DNA of 5,287 nt from Planctomycetota bacterium. GTDB lineage: Bacteria; Planctomycetota; PLA2; JAEUHO01. The stretch covers positions 1 to 5,287 of the forward strand of contig JARGNS010000284.1 of the NCBI GenBank assembly GCA_029213105.1, in the 5' to 3' direction. The position numbers and the translations under genes are program-made. The notes below the pieces were generated by a model. The model was not told where the DNA came from, made no database searches, and saw nothing but the letters and a program-made list of their open reading frames with translations. This document shows positions 1 through 5,287 of the stretch, piece by piece (position 1 is the stretch's first letter; every line of letters begins with the position of its first letter).

Positions 1-3
1 CGC

Positions 4-23
4 GGTGCCGCTTCGGCGGCGCC
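4..23 (+). terminator. Strong TTCG-loop hairpin, possible terminator
   Basis: Arms GGTGCCGC (4-11) and GCGGCGCC (16-23) pair over eight base pairs with a TTCG loop closed by C-G, the classic very stable C(UUCG)G tetraloop. The single non-Watson-Crick pair is T-G on the + strand; on the minus strand it would be a C-A mismatch. The RNA that folds well is therefore read from the + strand. No T-run follows, so it would be an intrinsic terminator only in the loose sense seen in high-GC genomes. It may serve a + strand gene ending just before the window, convergent with the TPR gene. Confidence 0.45.
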
Positions 24-39
24 CGGGCCGGACGTCCGG

Positions 40-54
40 GCCCCTTCGTGGGGC
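40..54. terminator. Second GC hairpin at the 3' end of the TPR gene
   Basis: GCCCC (40-44) and GGGGC (50-54) form a five-pair stem around TTCGT. It lies about 22 bases past the TPR stop codon on the minus strand and 16 bases beyond the first hairpin on the + strand. A gap between converging transcripts is the expected place for a bidirectional terminator. There is no T-run on either side. The rest of 1-76 is GC-rich noncoding sequence, including a 12-bp palindrome centred on GACGTC at 31-36. Confidence 0.35.
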
Positions 55-76
55 GGCGGGCCGGGACCCGCGCCGG

Positions 77-1003
77 TCAGGCGCGCTTCGTGATCTGGGC
101 GAGGCGGTTGCCGACCTCGTCCCAGTCCGGGTGGACCTCGCGTGCCTCCTGCAGCAGGCGGACGGCCTCCAGGAACCGCTCGGGGTTGCGCGAGAGGAAG
201 AGGCCGTAGTTGCCCTTGGCCCGCCCGGGCTCGCGCGCCGCGCGGACCGCGTTGCGGTAGCCCTGCTCGGCCCGCGCCTGGTCCCCCCGGCGCGCGTTGG
301 CGATCGCATAGACGGTCCAGGCCCGCTCGTTGCGCTTGCGCTCGCGCAGCGACTCCATCGCGGCCTCGGCCGCCTCGCGCCAGCGCTCGCACAGCATCAG
401 CGCACCGGCCAGATCGTTGAGGTAGGGCTGCCAGTCGGGCTGGTACTCCAGCGCCTTGCGGAAGCAGCGCACGGCCTTCTCGGGGCGCTCTTCCTGGATC
501 CATGCGTACCCCAGGCCCGCGTGCAGGGGCGCCACGGTGGGATGACGCCGCAGCGACTGGGAGAGGACCCGGATCGCCTCCGTCACCTGGCCCTCCATCC
601 GGTACATGCGCGCCATGCGCAGGACCGGCTCGACCTCGTCCGGGGCGAGGGCGGCGGCCTTGCCGAACGCCTCGCAGGCGGCCGTCCAGTCCCGCCGGAC
701 CTCGACGCCGCAGCCGACCGCGAACCACAGGTCGCTGCTGCCCGGGTGCGCATCGAGGGCGGCGCTCGCGATCTCGTCGAAGCGGCGCCAGCCGTGGTAG
801 CGCTTGAGGATGTCGAGCAGGCGGGTCGCGATGCGCGGCTCGCTCGGCAGGGCGGCCCAGGCCTTCTCGAGCAGGTCGCGGGCCTCGGCGAAGCGGCCCC
901 CGCGCTGCAGCTCGTCGGCGATGCGCAGCACTTCCGAGGCCTCGCCCTGGGCCACGGCGGCCTGCAGGCAGCGCTCCAGTTCGGGGTCGGGCGACGACGT
1001 CAT
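77..1003 (-). CDS. Tetratricopeptide repeat (TPR) protein
   Basis: A 308-residue protein built almost only of TPR units, the helix-turn-helix repeat used for protein-protein contacts. Numbering from the ATG at 1003, seven units of exactly 34 residues run 22-55, 56-89, 90-123, 124-157, 158-191, 192-225 and 226-259; an eighth at about 260-294 carries one extra residue near NPER. Conserved positions are visible, such as W93, G97, A109, F113, A116 and P121 in the third unit and G165, A177, F181, A184 and P189 in the fifth. There is no signal peptide or membrane helix, so it is probably cytoplasmic. No enzymatic domain is present and the partner is unknown. A GTG nine bases upstream (1012) is an alternative start giving 311 residues; neither start has a clear Shine-Dalgarno. 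I prefer the ATG, which sits 7 bases after a TAGAGT element. The gene follows the amidase on the same strand after about 149 bases, too far to assume one transcript. Confidence 0.92.
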   Translation of the reverse strand: MTSSPDPELERCLQAAVAQGEASEVLRIADELQRGGRFAEARDLLEKAWAALPSEPRIATRLLDILKRYHGWRRFDEIASAALDAHPGSSDLWFAVGCGVEVRRDWTAACEAFGKAAALAPDEVEPVLRMARMYRMEGQVTEAIRVLSQSLRRHPTVAPLHAGLGYAWIQEERPEKAVRCFRKALEYQPDWQPYLNDLAGALMLCERWREAAEAAMESLRERKRNERAWTVYAIANARRGDQARAEQGYRNAVRAAREPGRAKGNYGLFLSRNPERFLEAVRLLQEAREVHPDWDEVGNRLAQITKRA

Positions 1004-1010
1004 CCCATCC

Positions 1011-1016
1011 ACTCTA
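1011..1016 (-). promoter_or_regulatory. Candidate -10 element for a leaderless TPR transcript
   Basis: On the minus strand the hexamer is TAGAGT, followed by seven bases and then the ATG at 1003. It fits the TANNNT shape of -10 elements in high-GC bacteria. The spacing would start transcription at or within a base or two of the ATG, which would explain the missing Shine-Dalgarno. No good -35 hexamer is present 16-18 bases upstream (the best, GTAACC, matches 3 of 6). The area is instead occupied by the palindrome at 1023-1043. This is a short motif and could be chance. Confidence 0.3.
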
Positions 1017-1022
1017 GCCCAC

Positions 1023-1043
1023 GCTGGGAACCCGGTTACCAGC
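1023..1043. promoter_or_regulatory. 21-bp near-perfect palindrome, candidate operator
   Basis: The left arm GCTGGGAACC and right arm GGTTACCAGC flank a central C. Nine of ten arm positions are complementary; only the sixth pair (G with A) fails. The one-base centre suits binding by a dimeric protein better than a hairpin. Relative to the TPR ATG at 1003 on the minus strand it spans about -20 to -40, overlapping where a -35 box would lie. That position fits a repressor, or an activator acting close to polymerase. No regulator gene is in the window, so the protein that might bind is unknown. Confidence 0.5.
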
Positions 1044-1063
1044 TATGAGGGGCGTCCCAACGG

Positions 1064-1087
1064 TTGGCCCGCCGGTTTGCGGGCCGA
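1064..1087. terminator. Hairpin between amidase and TPR genes
   Basis: GGCCCGC (1066-1072) and GCGGGCC (1079-1085) form a perfect seven-pair stem with a six-base loop (CGGTTT on the + strand). On the + strand two further pairs (T-G and T-A) extend it. Read on the minus strand, it lies about 67 bases past the amidase stop and upstream of the TPR start, so it could end the amidase transcript or slow read-through. There is no T-run after it in that direction, so the call is tentative. Confidence 0.35.
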
Positions 1088-1090
1088 GGG

Positions 1091-1140
1091 CCCGACTCCA
1101 GGGGCCCGACTCCAGGGACCCGACTCCAGGGACCCGGCTG
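1091..1140. repeat. Tandem 14-bp repeat, three copies plus a partial
   Basis: Units at 1091-1104, 1105-1118 and 1119-1132 read CCCGACTCCAGGG followed by G, A and A respectively; 1133-1140 (CCCGGCTG) begins a degenerate fourth. The three full copies differ only at the last base. Each junction creates a small GGGNCCC dyad. The array starts 13 bases past the amidase stop codon and is noncoding on both strands as far as I can tell. It may be a slippage-prone minisatellite or a protein-binding or RNA-stability element. Confidence 0.9.
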
Positions 1141-1152
1141 CGGCGGAGGCGC

Positions 1153-2106
1153 CTAGCGCAGGCGCTGGCGCAGCTCGTCCCAGGGGAAGAAGCGGCCGGG
1201 GCACTGGGTCGTGCAGCAGTCGCAGTGGCCCCGGAGGTCCGCGTCCTGGACCCGGTAGCGCGCCTGCAGCCAGCGGATGAGTCGCACCAGCTCCTCCATC
1301 TGGGCCGGCGTGGGGCGGCGACCGCCCTCATCGAAGTCCCCGACGAGGCAGATGCCGATGCCCTTCTCGTTGAAGCGGTTGCCCGGCACCTTGGCGTGGG
1401 CGCCCTGGAGTTGCGCCTTCCAGCGCGGGCCGATCTCGATCTGGCCGTCCCCGGAGAGCGAGCCATTGCCGACCACGAAGTGGTAGCCGCAGCCGTTCTC
1501 CCACCCGTTCTCCTCGCGATGGATGCGGTCGTACTTCGCCATGTTGCCCGAGCGGTCGTCCGAGTGGTGGATCACGATCCATTTCCAGGGACGCTCGTCG
1601 ACACCCGGGATCCAGCCGCGATCGGCGCGGGCGGTGGTGCGCGGCTTGGGGGCCGGCTTCGGCTGGGGGGTCGTGCGGGTCTTCCGCGGCTCGCGCTTGA
1701 CGCGCGTCATGCGCGGCGGCAGGGGCTCGAGGGGCGGCCGGGCGCCCGTGCGGCTGGTCGTGCGCGCCGGCGTCGTCAGGACCACCGTGCGGGCCTCACG
1801 CAGCTGACGGGCCATGAAGCGCTGCACCCGCGGGCTCACCATCACGCGGCCGCCCTCACGCTCGAAGCGGTCCTTGACGCGGAACTGACGGCCCGAGACG
1901 AGCATCGTGGCCGTCCCGGGGTAGGCGCGCAGCCGGACGGTGCCCCGCTCCAGCAGCACATGGTTGCCCTTGTCCGTGTGGGTGAGGCCGTGGATGGCGG
2001 CCAACTGCAGCGTCGAGCGGCGCGTCTCATCGGCCTGGGCGTGGGCGGCCCAGGCTCCGAGGAGGACACAGGCGGATACGAGCGCAGCGGCGAATCGACG
2101 GGCCAT
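1153..2106 (-). CDS. Exported zinc N-acetylmuramoyl-L-alanine amidase (Amidase_2/PGRP fold)
   Basis: A 317-residue secreted enzyme expected to cleave the MurNAc to L-alanine amide bond of peptidoglycan outside the cytoplasm. Residues 1-23 form a signal peptide (RR at 3-4, hydrophobic core, AHA before Q24). VSAC at 10-13 also fits a lipobox, but the hydrophobic run continues past it, so signal peptidase I is more likely. Residues about 31-105 look beta-rich and faintly resemble a copper amine oxidase N-terminal-like stalk domain (weak). Residues about 111-163 are a Pro/Arg/Lys/Thr-rich linker. The catalytic domain is about 164-317: IVIHHS gives zinc ligand H180, GYHF gives Y208, and GHCD...CPG gives H294 and C302, with T300 where active PGRPs have Thr. 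These match the zinc and catalytic set of the family, so it should be active. The start is set by AGGGAGGT three bases before the ATG. Longer upstream readings in this frame lack a signal peptide at the front. Unusual cysteines (295, 297, 298) surround the zinc site. It is divergent from the sensor-like gene. Confidence 0.94.
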   Translation of the reverse strand: MARRFAAALVSACVLLGAWAAHAQADETRRSTLQLAAIHGLTHTDKGNHVLLERGTVRLRAYPGTATMLVSGRQFRVKDRFEREGGRVMVSPRVQRFMARQLREARTVVLTTPARTTSRTGARPPLEPLPPRMTRVKREPRKTRTTPQPKPAPKPRTTARADRGWIPGVDERPWKWIVIHHSDDRSGNMAKYDRIHREENGWENGCGYHFVVGNGSLSGDGQIEIGPRWKAQLQGAHAKVPGNRFNEKGIGICLVGDFDEGGRRPTPAQMEELVRLIRWLQARYRVQDADLRGHCDCCTTQCPGRFFPWDELRQRLR

Positions 2107-2109
2107 GAG

Positions 2110-2117
2110 ACCTCCCT
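2110..2117 (-). promoter_or_regulatory. Strong Shine-Dalgarno of the amidase gene
   Basis: On the minus strand AGGGAGGT lies three bases before the ATG at 2106, with the GGAGG core four bases away. It decides the start against the longer open frame that continues to 2532. Spacing is slightly short but workable. Confidence 0.8.
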
Positions 2118-2149
2118 GGGGCGGCAGCGGTGCCCCCCTACCCCAGGAG
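2112..2149 (-). promoter_or_regulatory. Hairpin that could mask the amidase ribosome binding site
   Basis: In the minus-strand transcript CTCCTGGGG (from 2149-2141) can pair with CCCCAGGGAG (from 2121-2112): nine pairs with one bulged G, closing a loop of about 19 bases. The second arm includes most of the AGGGAGG Shine-Dalgarno. If it forms, ribosome access to the amidase start would be reduced. GC-rich leaders fold easily, so this is only a candidate. I could not find a convincing promoter for the amidase upstream of it. Confidence 0.35.
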
Positions 2150-2218
2150 ATCGGTCGATTCGCTGCGGCTCCGCAATCCCACGGGCCCTGGGGCGCGCTT
2201 TTCCGGACCGCCGCGGGA

Positions 2219-2247
2219 CTGACGCCATGGCGCCCTGGCGGTAGACT
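2219..2247 (+). promoter_or_regulatory. Candidate housekeeping promoter for the sensor-like gene
   Basis: CTGACG (2219-2224) and TAGACT (2242-2247) are separated by exactly 17 bases. Each matches the sigma-70 consensus at four of six positions, including the key TGAC of -35 and T, A and final T of -10; TAGACT is close to the TAGRRT form common in high-GC bacteria. Transcription would start near 2254, leaving a leader of about 85 bases before the ATG at 2340. A palindrome fills the spacer. The match is modest and untested. Confidence 0.35.
2223..2240. promoter_or_regulatory. 18-bp imperfect palindrome in the promoter spacer
   Basis: CGCCATGGC (2223-2231) faces GCCCTGGCG (2232-2240), complementary at eight of nine positions (the T at 2228 faces C at 2235). 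It lies almost exactly between the candidate -35 and -10 hexamers, where repressors and MerR-type regulators often bind. It is made nearly all of G and C, so chance is a real alternative in this genome. Confidence 0.3.
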
Positions 2248-2303
2248 CCTCAAGCCCTGGCGGAATCCTGCGGCGGAATCGCCTCCGACGGTCGGAGCGC
2301 CCT

Positions 2304-2334
2304 GCCTTTTCCCCGCCAAGCCCAAGGAAAGGGC
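2304..2334 (+). promoter_or_regulatory. Hairpin over the ribosome binding site of the sensor-like gene
   Basis: GCCTTTTCC (2304-2312) can pair with GGAAAGGGC (2326-2334): nine pairs, one of them T-G, with a 13-base loop. The second arm holds the only Shine-Dalgarno-like sequence (AAGGA, 2324-2328, 11 bases before the ATG at 2340). If it forms, translation of the sensor-like gene would be damped. This mirrors the hairpin over the amidase start on the other strand. No T-run follows, so it is not a normal terminator. Confidence 0.35.
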
Positions 2335-2339
2335 CCTGG

Positions 2340-3141
2340 ATGGCCAGCCCCGCCGGCGGGAATCAGCCCACCCAATCGGCCGCTCGACGCCGTTTCCGCC
2401 GCCTCGCGCCGTGGCAGGCCCGTGCGGGGCGGGTGGGCTGCATCCTGCTCGCCGTGGCGCTCCTGGCCCCCCTCGCCCGGGGCGCCGAGCATCCCCTGGC
2501 CCCGCCGCGCGCGCTGACGGTCCAGGCCGCACGGCTGGCCCAGGCCCCCCGCCTGGACGGGCGCCTGGAGGAGTGGGCAGCCGTCCCGGCGAGCGCCCGC
2601 CTGACCATCGGCACCCAGGCCCAGCTCCACCCGCGCCTGGCAGACGCCTGGACCGGGCCGGAGGACGCCTCCGCCGAGGTCCGGGTCGCGGTGCACGGGG
2701 AGCACCTCTACCTGGCCCTGGCCGTGACGGACGACGTGGTCTTCCACGACCCCGAGCGCGCCTGGTGGCACGGAGACTCGTTCGAGCTGTTCATCAACGC
2801 GGGCCTGGCGGCGGAGGGGGAGCCCCCCGAGCACTTCAGCCCGGCCTGCCGCCAGATCTTCCTGATGCCGGCCAACGCCGAGCTGCCCTGGGGCGTCGTC
2901 TACCAGGGGCGGCGGCAGGTCTTCGACGATGGCGGCCTGCGCGGCATCGAGGTCGTGCGGGGGCCGGAGCGCGCAGGCGGCTACGACGCCGAGGTCCGCA
3001 TCCCGCTCGCCAACGTCGGCATCCACGACGCGGGGGCCACGCGCCTCGGCTTCGCGCTGGCCTTGAACGACACGGACGACCCGGGCGCGGCGCCCGAGTC
3101 CTACCTGTCCTGGAACCCGGGCTTCGATCTCTACCTGTACC
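2340..3141 (+). CDS. N-terminal part of membrane sensor-like protein: signal peptide and CBM9-like domain
   Basis: First 267 residues of a large protein whose frame shifts just after this segment. Residues 1-48 hold an arginine-rich front and a hydrophobic core (CILLAVALLAPLARG), a signal peptide with likely cleavage after ARG/A near 46-49. Residues about 60-267 resemble the carbohydrate-binding family 9-like fold: PRLDGRLEEW at 70-79, a strand pair VRVAVHG...LYLALAVTDD at 114-132, WWHGDSFELFIN at 142-153, YDAEVRIPL at 215-223, LGFALALNDTD at 236-246, and the closing SWNPGFDLYLY at 257-267. Such domains bind saccharides or act as ligand sensors; the ligand here is unknown. The ATG at 2340 is preferred because it gives a basic signal-peptide front; an internal GTG at about 2430 would remove it. 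AAGGA 11 bases upstream is a weak ribosome site. After 3141 this frame stays open to 4472 but becomes Arg/Pro-rich and loses GC at third positions, so that part is not read as protein. Confidence 0.85.
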
Positions 3142-3148
3142 GTCGGCG
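3132..3148 (+). other. Site of a +1 reading-frame change inside the sensor-like gene
   Basis: Upstream codons (frame of 2340) end in G or C and give sensible protein up to LYLY. From 3142 the frame one base later takes over, giving VGVLEL and then TM helices with no stop to the window end. Off-frame codons just after 3141 (CGT CGG CGT CCT CGA GCT) and just before 3142 in the other frame (TCT, TGT) are atypical for this genome, which locates the break. One base too many, or two too few, would explain it. No homopolymer and no known slippery motif sits at the spot; the C6 (3172-3177) and G6 (3203-3208) runs lie further on. Confidence 0.8.
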
Positions 3149-5287
3149 TCCTCGAGCTGCCCGCACGCGCCGCCCCCCAGGCGGCCGCCCCCGCCGACGA
3201 AGAGGGGGGCCTCGGCTGGCTGGGGCTCGTGGCGCTCGGCGCCGCGGCGGTCCTCTTCCTCGCGGGGCCGGGGGCGGGCCGCCTGGCCGGGCTCGGGCCG
3301 CGCCGCAAGCTGATCGCCCTGGGCGTGGTCGTGCTCGCCACGGGGGCCATCGTGATCGAAGCCCGCCTGGCCGCCGACGCGGAGGAAGCCGCCGTCCGCG
3401 GCCGGCTCGCCACGCTGGCCACCGCCGCCGGGCGCGTGGCGACCGACAGCGCCCCCTACCTGGGCTCGGACCTCCGCGCCCCGCGGCCCCTGGAGTCGCT
3501 CCTGCGCGGCAGCCGCGTCCCGGCCCGGGCCGGCGTCACGGACGCCGCACCGGTCGCCCTGCACCCGGAGGGCGCCTACCGCACGGGCGCGGTGCCCGCC
3601 TACGCCATCCCCCTCGGTCGGCCCCAGACCTTCGTGCTCGCCGGCGCCGACGACGCGCGCTTCGGCTTGGAGTTCGAGATCGAGCTGGCCACGGCCGTGC
3701 GGCGACAGAGTGGCGCGCGGGCCATCCGCTTCGGCGAGATCACCCTGCGGGCCCCCGGCGCGGTCGAGGAACGCCATCCCCTGGTCCTCGGAGAAGCCGG
3801 CGAGGCCACCGAGGCACGCCGCTTCGCGCGCATCCGCCCCGAGGCCGTGCACGCCTGGCAGCAGATCGGCTTCGTGCCCGACCCGGACGCCCCCGCAGCC
3901 ACGCTGCGGGCGGTGCGCGCCCTGCAGGTGGGCACGGGCCCGCCGCCCCCCGTCCCGCTGCTCTTGACGGGCACGACCCGCGACGGCGTCCCGGTCCTGG
4001 CCCATGGTCGCGGCCCCAACCAGGGGCGCACCCTGGAGCCCGGGCAGACCCTCGAGGCGCCCTTGCCGCCGCTGGGCGGTGCCGATCGCCTGTGGCTGCT
4101 GCTCAGCCCCCAGCGCGCCTTCCCCCAGCTCCTCGGGGACCACGTGCTGGCGCGCGTACGGATCCGCTACGCCGGCGGCACCGAAGCCGCCGTCCGGGAG
4201 CTGCGCAACGGCGAGGACCTCACGGCCGGGCGCCTCCTGCCGGGCATCCGCCGCCCGACCGGGGCCCTGAGCCGGGAGGCTTTCCGCTGGCAGGACTCCA
4301 CGGGCTTCAGCCATGTGCAGCAGGCCGTCCCGATCCCCCTGGATCCCGGGCGCGTCGCCGCCTCCCTCACGCTCGAGAACGTCGGTCCCGGGGGCACGTT
4401 GCGGGTGGTCGCCGCGACCGTGGCGCGCACGGGGCGGGCGGACGAAGCCAGCGCCATCCGCGTGGTCAGTGACGGGGCCGGGCGCGACAGCCTCGTGCTC
4501 GCCCCGGGGCAGCCGGACTTCGCCGCCCACCTGACGCCGCTCCCGCGAGACGTCGAGCGCGTCCGGGTACGCGCCGACCTGGGGCAGGACGCGTGGGTCG
4601 ACTTCGTGGCGCCGCGACCGGAAGCCGCCGCCGCGGCCGACGCGCGCGCACGCCTGGCGTGGATCATCGGGCTGGCCGTCGCCCTCATGCTCGTCGTGCT
4701 GCTGGTGGTCGACGCCGCCGGGCGCCTGCGCTACCTCACCTGGCGCCTGGCAACCGGCGTGCTCGTCGCCGCCCTCGTCCCCCTGGCGACGACGATCTTC
4801 CTGGTCGATCGCGAGAACACCGAGCGCACCGAAGCCGAGCACACCGCCCGTGTGCGCGACGAAGTACAGCGGGTCGAAGGACGCCTCGACGATGCGCTCT
4901 CCCGCGTGCGCGATGCCGCCCGCCGCCTCGCACGCCACCTCGCCACGGAGATCGAGCCGGGGCAGTACGGGGAGATCCACCGGGTGGCGCGCCTCTACGG
5001 CACCGCCGCCCTGGATGGCGGGCTCACCGGCACGGTGGCGATCTCCGGCACCGACCTGCCCCTGCTCTTCGTGCCCCTCGGGCGCGGCACGGAGCGCCCC
5101 GGCCTGCGCGCGCCCCGGGTCCTGCAGGGCGTCGGCCAGCAGACGGGCATGCACGTCTCGGCCTGGGATGGCCTGCTGCTCGTGGGCACCGCCCGGCGCG
5201 GTCGGACCGACGACTGGGTACGCGTCACCATCGGCGTGCGCGTCGAGGACGCCTTCCTCGCCGCCGCGCGGCAAGAGAGCGCCGGCG
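3142..5287 (+). CDS. Continuation of the membrane sensor-like protein: four TM helices and extracytoplasmic domains (partial)
   Basis: 715 codons without a stop, running off the window. In order: TM1 (about 3214-3267), a short basic loop (RRK), TM2 (about 3310-3360), about 430 residues outside the membrane, TM3 (about 4654-4710), a loop with three Arg, TM4 (about 4750-4806), a charged helical stalk (about 4807-4950), and the start of a globular, possibly Cache-like domain with AWDGLLLVGTARRG near 5161-5202. Basic loops put both short turns in the cytoplasm, so the large domains face outward. The 430-residue region is beta-rich; ADRLWLLL (4081), RIRYAGGTEA (4162) and LRNGEDL (4201), followed by FRWQ (4282) and SLTLEN (4363), recall a galactose-binding-like beta sandwich I associate with carbohydrate-binding proteins (from memory, tentative). 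Nearly every codon ends in G or C. There is no good start codon with a ribosome site near 3142, so it is one gene with the preceding segment. A kinase, cyclase or diguanylate cyclase output probably lies beyond 5287, but none is visible. Confidence 0.82.

Noticed and set aside
5..1048. Open frame of 347 residues on the + strand
   Set aside because: It is antisense to the TPR gene, whose 34-residue repeat pattern is unmistakable; the + strand product has no domain.
1091..1140. CRISPR array
   Set aside because: The 14-bp units are directly adjacent with no spacers and are too short.
2068..2070. Lipoprotein signal (VSAC) in the amidase
   Set aside because: The hydrophobic segment runs well beyond this cysteine and an AHA cleavage site follows, so a standard signal peptide is more likely, though not certain.
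1045..2244. Open frame of 399 residues on the + strand
   Set aside because: It is antisense to the amidase, which has intact zinc ligands and a signal peptide.
2107..2532. 142-residue N-terminal extension of the amidase frame
   Set aside because: It would bury the signal peptide inside the protein, overlaps the sensor-like gene start, and ignores the strong Shine-Dalgarno before the ATG at 2106.
2250..3422. Open frame of 390 residues on the minus strand
   Set aside because: Antisense to the CBM9-like coding region, low complexity, no recognisable motif.
3142..4472. Extension of the 2340 frame past 3141
   Set aside because: The translation turns abruptly to Arg/Pro/Gly-rich low-complexity sequence while the adjacent frame gives a coherent membrane protein, so this is out-of-frame reading.
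2836..5274. Open frame of 812 residues on the minus strand
   Set aside because: It uses the same codon boundaries as the + strand sensor-like frame and is rich in Gly, Ala, Arg and Glu with no recognisable domain. The + strand shows TM helices, G/C third positions and binding-domain motifs.

Overview
The window is very GC-rich (about three quarters G+C by eye, not computed), with third codon positions almost all G or C in the real genes. It carries no rRNA, tRNA, mobile element or CRISPR array that I can see. The exported PGRP-type amidase and the multi-pass sensor-like protein with a CBM9-like domain suggest a bacterium with a periplasm. I would look first in Planctomycetota or Myxococcota, but nothing here fixes the phylum.

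Layout. Bases 1-76 are noncoding and hold two strong hairpins with TTCG-type loops on the + strand. Bases 77-1003 (minus) encode a cytoplasmic protein made almost wholly of eight TPR units. Bases 1004-1152 are a short but busy gap with a near-perfect 21-bp palindrome, a hairpin and three tandem 14-bp repeats. Bases 1153-2106 (minus) encode an exported zinc N-acetylmuramoyl-L-alanine amidase. Bases 2107-2339 are a divergent intergenic region with a candidate + strand promoter, a palindrome in its spacer, and hairpins that could mask the ribosome binding sites of both flanking genes.

From 2340 to the window end (plus), a large membrane protein begins: signal peptide, CBM9-like domain, two TM helices, about 430 extracytoplasmic residues with carbohydrate-binding-like beta motifs, two more TM helices, a helical stalk and the start of another sensor-like domain. 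Its reading frame moves by +1 between about 3132 and 3148, so a single continuous translation misses either the front or the back. The gene runs off the window, so the output domain is not visible.

How they may work together (inference): the divergent amidase and sensor-like gene could couple cell-wall cleavage to detection of a saccharide or wall fragment. The TPR gene lies downstream of the amidase on the same strand but seems to have its own start region. The points most worth checking are the frame break, the unusual sensor architecture, the palindrome just upstream of the TPR gene, and the cysteine-rich zinc site of the amidase.
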